Source: Candidatus Cloacimonadota bacterium
GTDB lineage: Bacteria; Muiribacteriota; UBA6191; JACPRK01
Direction: 5' to 3'
NCBI GenBank assembly: GCA_021772705.1
Contig: JAJFLN010000012.1
Coordinates: forward strand, 1-10,424
Length of the DNA: 10,424 nt
The translations under genes and the position numbers were made by a program. This document shows, one piece after another, positions 1 to 5,288 of the stretch. How positions within the stretch are numbered: the first letter of the stretch is position 1; every line of letters starts with the position of its first letter. The notes under the pieces were generated by a model. The model saw only the letters and a list, made by a program, of their open reading frames with translations. It was not told the origin of the DNA and searched no databases.

Positions 1-79
1 CCTCATCGAGCGCACCGGCGGCCTGAGCGGTCGCGAAGAGCGCCTTGGCATATCGGCGGGTGAGTCCAAGAGGGATCAT
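1..79 (-). CDS. atpH: F1Fo ATP synthase subunit delta (N-terminal fragment)
   Basis: Partial gene that runs off the left edge; only the first 26 codons are present. The translation begins MIPLGLTRRYAKALF, and the R-R-Y-A-K-A-L-F stretch is the usual N-terminal helix of the delta (OSCP) subunit, which ties the top of F1 to the b-subunit stator. The ATG (79-77) overlaps the atpF stop codon (TGA at 78-76) in an ATGA arrangement, so the two are probably translationally coupled. A GGAG inside the end of atpF lies about 10 nt upstream of the ATG. Having delta directly after b is the normal F-type order and argues against an N-type ATPase operon, which lacks delta. Confidence 0.9.
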   Translation of the reverse strand, partial: MIPLGLTRRYAKALFATAQAAGALDE

Positions 80-573
80 ACCGGCTTCACTCCGTGCTCG
101 ATGATGTCATCGATCAGGTCTCGATGAGCCTTGTCGTCAATGCTCTTCTCGATGAGCTTCTCGGCGGCCAGTATGGCCAGGTCGGCCACCTTGTCGCGCA
201 ACTCCATCAACGACTTCTTCTTCTCCAACGAGATCTCCTCGCGGCTTCGATCCATCAGTCGTTCGGCCTCGTTCTTGGCATTCTCCAGGAGCTCGTCCTT
301 GGCGGAGAGGGCCTCCTTCATGGCCTGCTGGATTCGATCCCGCGTCTCGGTCTCGATACTGCCGATTCGCTGCTGATACTCGTCGCGCATCTTCTGCATC
401 TCCAGAGAGTTGCGCTCGGCCTCATCCATCTTCTCCTTCACTCGGTGCTCGCGCTCGTCCAGGACCTGTCCGATGGGTCCGAAGAAGAACTTGGAGAGCA
501 GGAAGAAGAGAAGCAGGAAGCCCGCGGCCTGGACAAACAGATGAGTCGGGTTGATTGCCAGATTCTCAAGCAT
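76..573 (-). CDS. atpF: F1Fo ATP synthase subunit b
   Basis: Stator subunit b, 165 aa, the usual length. One N-terminal membrane helix (about residues 11-32, ending in K-F-F-F-G-P-I) is followed by the conserved L-D-E-R-E segment at the membrane exit. A long, highly charged amphipathic helix then runs from about residue 40 to 150 and would form the dimeric peripheral stalk that holds the F1 head against rotation. The ATG at 573 is preceded by GAGG with 6 nt spacing. The gene lies 38 nt downstream of atpE and overlaps atpH by the ATGA junction, so it sits inside one transcription unit. Nothing is unusual in length or sequence. Confidence 0.95.
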   Translation of the reverse strand: MLENLAINPTHLFVQAAGFLLLFFLLSKFFFGPIGQVLDEREHRVKEKMDEAERNSLEMQKMRDEYQQRIGSIETETRDRIQQAMKEALSAKDELLENAKNEAERLMDRSREEISLEKKKSLMELRDKVADLAILAAEKLIEKSIDDKAHRDLIDDIIEHGVKPV

Positions 574-611
574 GGTGAACCTCGCCCTTCAGGGGCAGGA
601 CGTGACTGGAA

Positions 612-920
612 TCAGTGACCGGAGCCGGCAGTTGCGGAACTCTGGATGCCCGCCTGTGCCTGGGCGGCGGCGACGACCTGATCCGGGGTGGGCAGCAATA
701 GGTAAAGCATGAAGAACATCAGCAGTGCGTAGATGACCAGGGACTCGATGAGAGCCAGGCCGATGATCATGGCCATCTGGATCTTGCCAGCGGCCTCGGG
801 CTGACGGGCGATGCCGTCAAGAGCGACCTGGGCGGCCTTTGCCTGGGCCTGGGCGGCAGAAAGGACACAAATTGGAAGTCCGAAACCAGCGGCGATGGCC
901 AGTGCGATGAAGTAACCCAT
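612..920 (-). CDS. atpE: F1Fo ATP synthase subunit c (rotor ring proteolipid), Na+-type ligand set
   Basis: Rotor ring subunit, 102 aa, two membrane helices joined by the conserved R39-Q-P-E loop. The ion-carrying carboxylate is Glu59 in helix 2 (G-L-A-L-I-E-S-L-V-I-Y). Taking the Ilyobacter tartaricus c subunit as reference, Gln26, Glu59, Ser60 and Tyr64 fall at the positions of its Na+ ligands Gln32, Glu65, Ser66 and Tyr70, with identical spacing (33 and 5 residues). Leu61 replaces Thr67. This suggests Na+ coupling, but that is inferred. The glycine-repeat motif of helix 1 is replaced by Val19, Ser21, Ala23, Ala25, Ala27. A C-terminal tail of about 25 residues rich in Ala and Gln extends past helix 2 and is longer than in E. 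coli. AGGAGG lies 8 nt before the ATG. A 98-nt gap separates it from atpB. Confidence 0.95.
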   Translation of the reverse strand: MGYFIALAIAAGFGLPICVLSAAQAQAKAAQVALDGIARQPEAAGKIQMAMIIGLALIESLVIYALLMFFMLYLLLPTPDQVVAAAQAQAGIQSSATAGSGH

Positions 921-990
921 GATTGATTCCTCCTGGGGGTCAGATACTCGGGTATGTGAACAGTTCTCGGATTGTTAGCGTCTCGGGCCG

Positions 991-1005
991 CCGGCCGTTA
1001 GCCGG
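991..1005 (-). other. Small hairpin in the atpB-atpE gap
   Basis: The 98-nt spacer between atpB and atpE, the largest gap inside this operon, contains a 5-bp perfect hairpin (CCGGC / GCCGG with a 5-nt loop). No U-tract follows, so it does not look like a terminator. It could influence mRNA stability or the higher translation that subunit c needs relative to its neighbours, but this is speculation from position alone. Confidence 0.25.
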
Positions 1006-1018
1006 GGGACCCTTCGAT

Positions 1019-2347
1019 TCAGTGGCCGGCGTGCTCGCCGTCACCGTGATCGTCGTGCTCGGTGGCCATGGTCAGATAGACCGTGGTGAGCATGGCGAAG
1101 ACCAGGGCCTGGATGAAGCTGGCGAAGACCCCGAAACAGATCATTGGAAAGTGCACCGGGATCGGGATGAACAGGAAGATCGGAGACAGGCCGATGAGGG
1201 TGAAGATGACCTTCTCCTCCCCGAAAATGTTTCCAAAGAGCCGGATCGCCAATGACAAGGGCTTGGCGAACTCGCCAACGATATGGACAGGCAACATCAG
1301 GGGGCCCAGCCAGGCCGGCTCGCCGATGAAGTGGGCGAAGTACTTCTTCGCCCCTTGGGCCTTGATGCCGTGATATTGCACCATCAGGAAGGCCATGGCA
1401 GCCAGGGCCACGGTGGTGCTGAGAAACGCCGTCGGCGCCAGCATCCCGGGGATGAGGCCCGTCCAGTTCATGCAGAGAATGTAGATGAAGAACGTGCCCA
1501 CCAGGGGGGTGAACTCCTTCCCCTTGGGACCCATGATGCTGACGACGAAATCGTTGAGGGCCTCGTAGATGAACTCCAACAAGTTCTGGAGCCCCTCCGG
1601 AGCCAGCCGGGTCCGGCTCGTACCGAGCCAGGAGATGCCGGTCAGGACAGCCATGATGAGCCAGCTGATGAAGATCCAGTCCGGCAGGCCAGTCAGGTGC
1701 ATGAAGGGGTGAAGCCAGGTGCCTTCATGGTGGCCGCAGGGAAATCCCGCATGTCCGCCGCCGCCGCTGGCCTCCGCCAGCTTCCCGGCGAACAGCCAGA
1801 CGCTCAGGGGAAGAAGCGACTTTCCTGCTTTCATGATTGAGGTTCTCCTTCCTTGGGAGCCGCCCTTGGCGGCGAGAGTCGATTCTGTCATCTCGAGGGT
1901 GGGGGAACTGACCGTGGCGGTGGAGTGCAACTGGGCCGCCACGCGGGCCAGCAAGAGGATATGGACCAGGAGGAACCCGCCGCCCAGAGCCGGGGCCGAA
2001 ACCAGACCGCTGTTCAGTAACGGGTAGAGGCATAGAGCCAGAACTGGATACTTGATCATGACCAAGCCGAAGGCGAACCCGACACGAGAGTCCTCGAATC
2101 CCCCCCGCCTCAGCTTCTCGACCTGGCCTCGCTGCAACTCCAAGAGCACCAGCCCCAAGGCCACACCGCTGACGACGCCGAGATTGACCGCCTGGCTTCC
2201 CAGACCCATGAGAGCGAGAACGGCCAGGACCAGACCCCCGATGAGGGCGGCGCCCAGGCAGACCTCACGGTAAAGACGGGGAAGATCAGTCTCGAGGCCT
2301 GTCCCTCGGATCAGATCCTGTTCCGTCGCTGTCTCCCGTGTCACCAC
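1019..2347 (-). CDS. atpB: ATP synthase protein I fused in frame to subunit a (AtpI-AtpB)
   Basis: One open frame of 442 codons carries two products that are normally separate. Residues 1-140 resemble ATP synthase protein I: four hydrophobic segments at about 30-48, 53-71, 89-110 and 117-139, matching the assembly factor that helps c-ring formation. Residues 172-442 are subunit a, the stator channel. Its essential arginine is Arg369 in S-L-A-I-R-L-F-G-N, equivalent to E. coli Arg210, and Gln413 sits in the last helix where E. coli has Gln252. No stop codon separates the parts. An internal ATG at 1834, preceded by a good ribosome binding site, could give a separate 271-aa AtpB with a leader-like N-terminus. 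The upstream start is GTG at 2347 or 2344, behind GGAGG, and overlaps the end of atpZ by about 60 nt. Product identity is firm; whether the cell makes one protein or two is unknown. Confidence 0.9.
   Translation of the reverse strand: MVTRETATEQDLIRGTGLETDLPRLYREVCLGAALIGGLVLAVLALMGLGSQAVNLGVVSGVALGLVLLELQRGQVEKLRRGGFEDSRVGFAFGLVMIKYPVLALCLYPLLNSGLVSAPALGGGFLLVHILLLARVAAQLHSTATVSSPTLEMTESTLAAKGGSQGRRTSIMKAGKSLLPLSVWLFAGKLAEASGGGGHAGFPCGHHEGTWLHPFMHLTGLPDWIFISWLIMAVLTGISWLGTSRTRLAPEGLQNLLEFIYEALNDFVVSIMGPKGKEFTPLVGTFFIYILCMNWTGLIPGMLAPTAFLSTTVALAAMAFLMVQYHGIKAQGAKKYFAHFIGEPAWLGPLMLPVHIVGEFAKPLSLAIRLFGNIFGEEKVIFTLIGLSPIFLFIPIPVHFPMICFGVFASFIQALVFAMLTTVYLTMATEHDDHGDGEHAGH
1832..1852 (-). promoter_or_regulatory. 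Internal ribosome binding site and ATG of atpB
   Basis: On the minus strand GGAAGGAG (1845-1852) stands 10 nt upstream of an in-frame ATG (1834-1832). This ATG begins M-K-A-G-K followed by a hydrophobic stretch, as in AtpB proteins with a leader segment. If used, it yields a 271-aa AtpB of normal size (Arg198 and Gln242 in that numbering), while the upstream GTG would give the fused form. The ATG is also part of an ATGA, whose TGA lies in another frame. The site therefore decides between a fusion protein and two separate proteins. Confidence 0.6.
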
Positions 2348-2561
2348 CGATCCTCCGAACCGTCTTGAATAGTTGCAGGAATCCTGCAGTCATACCAATG
2401 AGAACCCACACCGCGACCATGAAAGGGCTGGTCCCCAGCTGCCTGTCCAGCCACCAGCCAATGGCATATCCCACGAGCAGGGACGCTACCAGATTCGTCC
2501 CGACCATCGCGGCCATCCCACAGCCTCTAATCAGCCGGCTTCGTCGTGCCGGATCCTCCAT
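2286..2561 (-). CDS. atpZ: AtpZ/AtpQ-type small membrane subunit of the ATP synthase operon
   Basis: A 91-aa protein with two membrane helices (about residues 16-37 and 48-65), joined by the family pattern G-Y-A-I-G-W-W-L-D-R-Q-L-G-T-S-P. This matches the AtpZ family of F0F1-associated small proteins. In Bacillus, AtpZ together with AtpI is implicated in Mg2+/Ca2+ uptake and enzyme assembly; the function here is inferred from family and position. The start is taken as ATG 2561, because AGGAGG (2573-2578) lies 11 nt upstream. The GTG at 2573 overlaps that Shine-Dalgarno sequence and is unlikely as a start. The C-terminal 20 residues are Asp/Gly/Arg-rich and encoded in the stretch that overlaps the start of the next gene, so translation is probably coupled. 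It is the first gene of the operon. Confidence 0.85.
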   Translation of the reverse strand: MEDPARRSRLIRGCGMAAMVGTNLVASLLVGYAIGWWLDRQLGTSPFMVAVWVLIGMTAGFLQLFKTVRRIGGDTGDSDGTGSDPRDRPRD

Positions 2562-2651
2562 GGAAAGTCGCACCTCCTGGTAGGGCCCGATCGATGGCCT
2601 GACGGCTGAAACACCGCTTCCAGACTAGGACCAGCGGCAATGAGGAACGCG

Positions 2652-2680
2652 ATCTTACAATGGCGCAATCGGGAAGTCAA
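2652..2680 (-). promoter_or_regulatory. Sigma70-type promoter of the atp operon
   Basis: On the minus strand, a -35 box TTGACT (2675-2680), a 17-nt spacer and a -10 box TAAGAT (2652-2657). Both boxes match 5 and 4 of 6 consensus bases at the ideal distance. Transcription would start near 2645, leaving a leader of about 84 nt before the atpZ ATG. It is the only strong promoter-like pair I see upstream of the atp genes. Confidence 0.7.
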
Positions 2681-2690
2681 CCCAGTTTGC

Positions 2691-2722
2691 TCCCCCCCGC
2701 GACGCGACGCGGCATGGGGGGA
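2691..2722. repeat. GC-rich bulged hairpin upstream of the atp promoter
   Basis: Five Cs pair with five Gs around an inner CCGCG / CGCGG stem (2697-2701 with 2708-2712, loop of 6), with a 3-nt CAT bulge on one side. It lies about 10 nt upstream of the atp -35 box. There is no T-run on either strand, so it is not a standard terminator. It could be a palindromic relic or a barrier between the methyltransferase and atp units. Confidence 0.4.
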
Positions 2723-2756
2723 ACATTCATGGCCTCCACCACCTTCGGGCCGCCCC

Positions 2757-2788
2757 CTTCCACAAGCTCAGGACAGGCTTCGACAGGC
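2757..2788. repeat. Dispersed-repeat remnant (CTTCGACAAGCTCAGGACAGG type)
   Basis: One nearly complete unit (2757-2777; one base differs from the form I recognise) is followed by the start of a second (CTTCGACAGGC, 2778-2788). This motif is familiar as a short repeat scattered between genes of many environmental bacteria. Its translation gives the tell-tale spurious peptide S-T-S-S-G-Q-A, seen in frame here. Recognition is from memory, not a search. It lies in the 399-nt gene-free stretch 2562-2960. Confidence 0.5.
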
Positions 2789-2809
2789 GACAAAGAAACA
2801 GCTTCGAGT

Positions 2810-2879
2810 GTGCCTGTGGCTCTGTTTTCAGCGTGCCTGTCCCGCAGGGGTTACACGGAAAGATCTCAGATGACACGGA
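2810..2879. repeat. Short direct repeats in the gene-free stretch before the methyltransferase
   Basis: GTGCCTGT occurs at 2810-2817 and 2833-2840, and ACACGGA at 2853-2859 and 2873-2879, 23 and 20 nt apart. ACACGGA-type repeats are common in decayed intergenic repeat arrays. Apart from the atp promoter and the repeats, the 399-nt stretch 2562-2960 shows no gene and no convincing terminator for the methyltransferase. Confidence 0.35.
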
Positions 2880-2960
2880 GGCCTTCTTGGGGAAGAGTCC
2901 TTCAGTCCTGAACTACCGAATCATGACCGGATGACGGCTGCGCCAGTGCTCCGGGTCCGG

Positions 2961-3677
2961 CTACTTGATAGCGAAAACGATCCTGTAGACGTCGAAGATG
3001 TCTTCGATCCGGGTGCTCGCGAAACCGATGGATGCCAGGTTCTCTTCCCAGACTTCCCGGGTGTCGTATCGCTCCGTCAGCTCTCCCCGGCTCTCCAGAA
3101 GTGCCAGCTCGCCTCCGACCTTCAGGACCCGGCGCATCTCGGCCACGGCGGTCACCTTCTGTTCCTGCGAGAGGTGGACCAGCATGAAACCGGAGGTCAC
3201 CACGTCGAAGGAGTTGTCCTGGAACGGAAGGATGGTGGCGTCTCCCCGGCAGAGCTCCAGGTGGTGGACCCTGCCGCTTCTCCGGGAGGATTTGGTGGCC
3301 TTCTTCCGGGTCTGGGCCAGCATCTTGGGATGGAGGTCAAAGCCGACAACCGGGTTGCCCTTGTCGGCCACCAGCAGCGACAGGATCCCCGTGCCGGTGC
3401 CCACATCGAGGACGTGATGGCTGTCCTTCACCGTGTTGTCCACCAGATAGTGAGCGCTGGCCACGTAGTCCTTGAAACTCGGCCAGACCAGGTCATAGAA
3501 CGGCGCGAACAGGTTGTAGAGCTTGTTGATGTGCTCCGTGCTTCCCTGGTTCTTCCGGGTTCTGAGGAAGTCAGCCTTGAGGGCCATGGTGGAGCCGATC
3601 TTCTTCAGCTTCTTCGCCAGTCGCTTGACCGGCGGATGCTCATCATTGCTCAGATCTTGTTTCTTGGCGGCGTCCAT
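2961..3677 (-). CDS. Class I SAM-dependent methyltransferase (UbiE/MenG-like)
   Basis: With the start chosen here it is 238 aa. The Rossmann methyltransferase core is clear: Y-N-L-F-A-P-F-Y-D near residue 54, as in UbiE/MenG-like enzymes; SAM-binding motif I V-L-D-V-G-T-G-T-G (89-97); an acidic residue after strand 2 (Asp114 in G-F-D-L-H-P); G-D-A near 145-147; and R-R-V-L-K-V-G-G before strand 5. The substrate cannot be told. The frame stays open upstream to 3896, but that region has lower third-position GC and would run into the promoter zone of the divergent gene. ATG 3677 (or GTG 3680, with GAGG 8 nt upstream) is my preference; ATG 3755 and ATG 3587 (208 aa, core only) are alternatives. 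It has no operon partner: the atp promoter follows and a divergent gene precedes it. Confidence 0.85.
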   Translation of the reverse strand: MDAAKKQDLSNDEHPPVKRLAKKLKKIGSTMALKADFLRTRKNQGSTEHINKLYNLFAPFYDLVWPSFKDYVASAHYLVDNTVKDSHHVLDVGTGTGILSLLVADKGNPVVGFDLHPKMLAQTRKKATKSSRRSGRVHHLELCRGDATILPFQDNSFDVVTSGFMLVHLSQEQKVTAVAEMRRVLKVGGELALLESRGELTERYDTREVWEENLASIGFASTRIEDIFDVYRIVFAIK

Positions 3678-3895
3678 CACGTCTTCAGCCTCGCTGCTTA
3701 GCAAGTTATCCGGCCTCGGGCCAGGTACGGCTTCACTCTGCCTCTCATCAAGCATTGCAGGTTCGCCCAGGATCATGGAAGATGAATTCCGGGCGAAGAG
3801 GATAACATGAGAGGAACCTATTTGCATCTCAGTCGTATTTACCTTGGGGACCCTCTTGGTTCCCGACCATTCAGCCTTGGAGAGGAGGTGAAACA

Positions 3896-4231
3896 ATGAA
3901 ACGTATCCTGACGTTGTCTCTCGTGGCCATCATGCTTGTCGCCACCGGCGGCGTCCTTGCCGCAGATCCTCCAAGCCGAGACGCTTTTCATCCTGACAAG
4001 TGGGCCGGAAAAGAGATCGAATTCAGCAAGGGCGCCGATAGGGTCGGTATTCCCGGACTGGTGGTGGAGGACTTCCTCGCCGTTCAGACCGCGCAGATCC
4101 GGCTGGAGATCGAGAAGTTCAAGCCCGTGGAACTCATCCGCGAGCCACCCCTCTCGACCTTCGCACGAGGACCCATACAGGTAGAGCCAGTCCACTATCC
4201 GTCAGTTCAATTCTCCGCGGTTCGCTGGTAA
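3896..4231 (+). CDS. Small secreted protein of unknown function
   Basis: A 111-aa protein I do not recognise. It starts at ATG 3896 behind a strong Shine-Dalgarno (GGAGAGGAGGTG, about 6 nt spacing). A clear signal peptide (M-K-R, hydrophobic core, cleavage likely after V-L-A near residue 22) predicts export. The mature part of about 89 residues is hydrophilic, has no cysteine and no further membrane helix, and shows alternating charged and hydrophobic residues between about 65 and 85, then a Pro-rich end finishing in R-W. The last 30 nt overlap the end of the POTRA gene on the other strand. It lies next to an envelope gene, which fits a periplasmic role, but nothing in the sequence gives a function. 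The start signal and signal peptide together make it credible as a real gene. Confidence 0.7.
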   Translation: MKRILTLSLVAIMLVATGGVLAADPPSRDAFHPDKWAGKEIEFSKGADRVGIPGLVVEDFLAVQTAQIRLEIEKFKPVELIREPPLSTFARGPIQVEPVHYPSVQFSAVRW

Positions 4232-4987
4232 AGCCGCACCATCTTGCTCCGTCAACTCCAAGACCAGCCGGATCTCCCCCTTCTCTCTGTCAAACTCGGG
4301 GAGATATTGGATGTCCTCGATGCGAGGGAGCTGATAGACGTTGAAGAGGCCACCCAGGAGATCTGTCCTCTGAAGTGCCTGCCCTCTCGGGAGGTGCAGA
4401 GACTTCAGAACGGCATTCTTGAGGTGGCCTCTCGCTCCCCGGACTTCCAGCGTCCGGAGCTTGAATTCCTGTATGTCGATGGTGATCTTGCCCCCGTCGA
4501 TACTCACGGAGTCCGAAGACATGGCCCCAGCGTAGAGGATGCCCTTGCGGGCCAGATAGACGCGGGGAATCCGGTTCACTTCGCCGAACAGCAGGTTGTA
4601 GTCCAGAACCTGCCCGGGGGCGATGGCAAGATCCGCCAGCAACTCCTCGGCGGTCATGAGATCGTTCCCGGTGAACTCGATGGACTCGATCACCGGATTC
4701 TCCCGGACGTTGTACACGATCCAGGTTCCTCGTGACGTTTGACGGAAGTCGATCCTCACACTCGATGCGCGGCCGATGGTCCGGATCCGGTCGACTCCCC
4801 GCTGCACCGCGACGTCGGTCAACTTCTGGCCCAGATCCTTCTCGAGCTGAAGGGACATGGCCGCCTCCCGAATCTCGGGGGAGCCATGGATCTCGTAGCC
4901 TGCAATCCGCTGCTCGGGAATGGAACCCGCAGCGGTTCCGACTGTGAATAAAACTGCCAAGAATGCTGTGCTGATGGTGCGAAGCAT
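4202..4987 (-). CDS. Secreted stand-alone POTRA-repeat protein (BamA/TamA-like N-terminal part, no barrel)
   Basis: A 261-aa protein. The start is ATG 4987, because AGGAGGT lies 6 nt upstream and it places a signal peptide (about residues 1-22) at the very N-terminus. Three POTRA-like modules follow at about 29-95, 98-174 and 176-247. The second is clearest: I-E-S-I-E-F-T-G-N, then E-E-L-L-A-D-L-A-I-A-P-G-Q, then R-V-Y-L-A-R-K-G-I. BamA and TamA carry such modules ahead of an outer-membrane beta-barrel, but here the frame stops 14 residues after the third module. No barrel is encoded in any frame downstream, where the opposite-strand small gene lies. A periplasmic partner of an outer-membrane insertase or transporter is plausible, but that is inference. 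It has its own promoter and is not obviously part of an operon with uvrA. Confidence 0.75.
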   Translation of the reverse strand: MLRTISTAFLAVLFTVGTAAGSIPEQRIAGYEIHGSPEIREAAMSLQLEKDLGQKLTDVAVQRGVDRIRTIGRASSVRIDFRQTSRGTWIVYNVRENPVIESIEFTGNDLMTAEELLADLAIAPGQVLDYNLLFGEVNRIPRVYLARKGILYAGAMSSDSVSIDGGKITIDIQEFKLRTLEVRGARGHLKNAVLKSLHLPRGQALQRTDLLGGLFNVYQLPRIEDIQYLPEFDREKGEIRLVLELTEQDGAALPANRGELN

Positions 4988-5047
4988 CCACCGACCTCCT
5001 GGGAGATTTCTCTCCAATCTGGTCCACCTATCGCGGCAGAGCCCGGG

Positions 5048-5076
5048 AGTATACCAAAGCTCTCGGCCAGTGACAA
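5048..5076 (-). promoter_or_regulatory. Sigma70-type promoter of the POTRA gene
   Basis: On the minus strand, -35 TTGTCA (5071-5076), a 17-nt spacer and -10 TATACT (5048-5053), each matching 5 of 6 consensus bases. Transcription would start near 5041 and give a leader of about 54 nt with the Shine-Dalgarno at its end. A second, weaker -10-like TATAAA lies further upstream at 5084-5089. This makes the POTRA gene independent of uvrA. Confidence 0.75.
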
Positions 5077-5179
5077 CCCATCGTTTATAGCTCGACGACA
5101 GATTGTTTTGTCATGACCGCTCCAGATCGTGCGTAGCCGTCATCCCTTCATGGTTCGCGGAGGTACGTGGTCAGGATTG

Positions 5180-5233
5180 CTAGCCGTTCGCCCTACTATG
5201 GATGCGGGCATCCATAGTGGGACGAACGGGTAG
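5180..5233. repeat. 46-bp near-perfect palindrome between uvrA and the POTRA gene
   Basis: Two 22-nt arms (5184-5205 and 5208-5229) are inverted copies with only two differences, around a 2-nt centre. After a G/G mismatch the pairing continues for 3 more bp (5180-5182 with 5231-5233). One of the two differences is a G-U pair in each strand's RNA. It starts 56 nt beyond the uvrA stop. No T-run follows on either strand, so it is not a canonical terminator, though such a stem could stop or protect the uvrA mRNA 3' end. The outer arms (CCGTTCG / CGAACGG) look like the ends of common intergenic palindromes. The rest of the 301-nt gap 4988-5288 holds only the POTRA promoter. Confidence 0.8.
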
Positions 5234-5288
5234 AAGACTGTCCCAGCACAAGATCATGAGGAAACTCCTACGCCGGACTCCGGGCCAG

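Noticed and set aside
1..2561. An N-type (Na+-translocating alternative) ATPase operon
   Set aside because: The Na+-type c subunit and the AtpZ/AtpI genes made this worth considering, but N-type operons lack a delta subunit and begin with the beta and epsilon genes. Here delta follows b directly, as in an F-type operon.
2640..2911. Two overlapping plus-strand frames of 77 and 83 codons
   Set aside because: They lie across the dispersed-repeat remnant and contain the spurious S-T-S-S-G-Q-A type peptide. There is no credible ribosome binding site or domain.
2931..3701. A 256-codon plus-strand frame opposite the methyltransferase
   Set aside because: Shadow of the real gene, which carries all the methyltransferase motifs on the minus strand.
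3780..3895. Promoters for the divergent methyltransferase and secreted-protein genes
   Set aside because: The region is locally AT-rich, but no pair of boxes with acceptable match and spacing stood out on either strand.
4290..5027. A 245-codon minus-strand frame overlapping the POTRA gene
   Set aside because: It is Arg/Pro/His-rich out-of-frame translation. The POTRA frame has the signal peptide, the ribosome binding site and the domain motifs.
5180..5233. Intrinsic terminator of uvrA
   Set aside because: The stem is strong, but there is no T-run on either strand. It was kept as a palindrome of unknown role.
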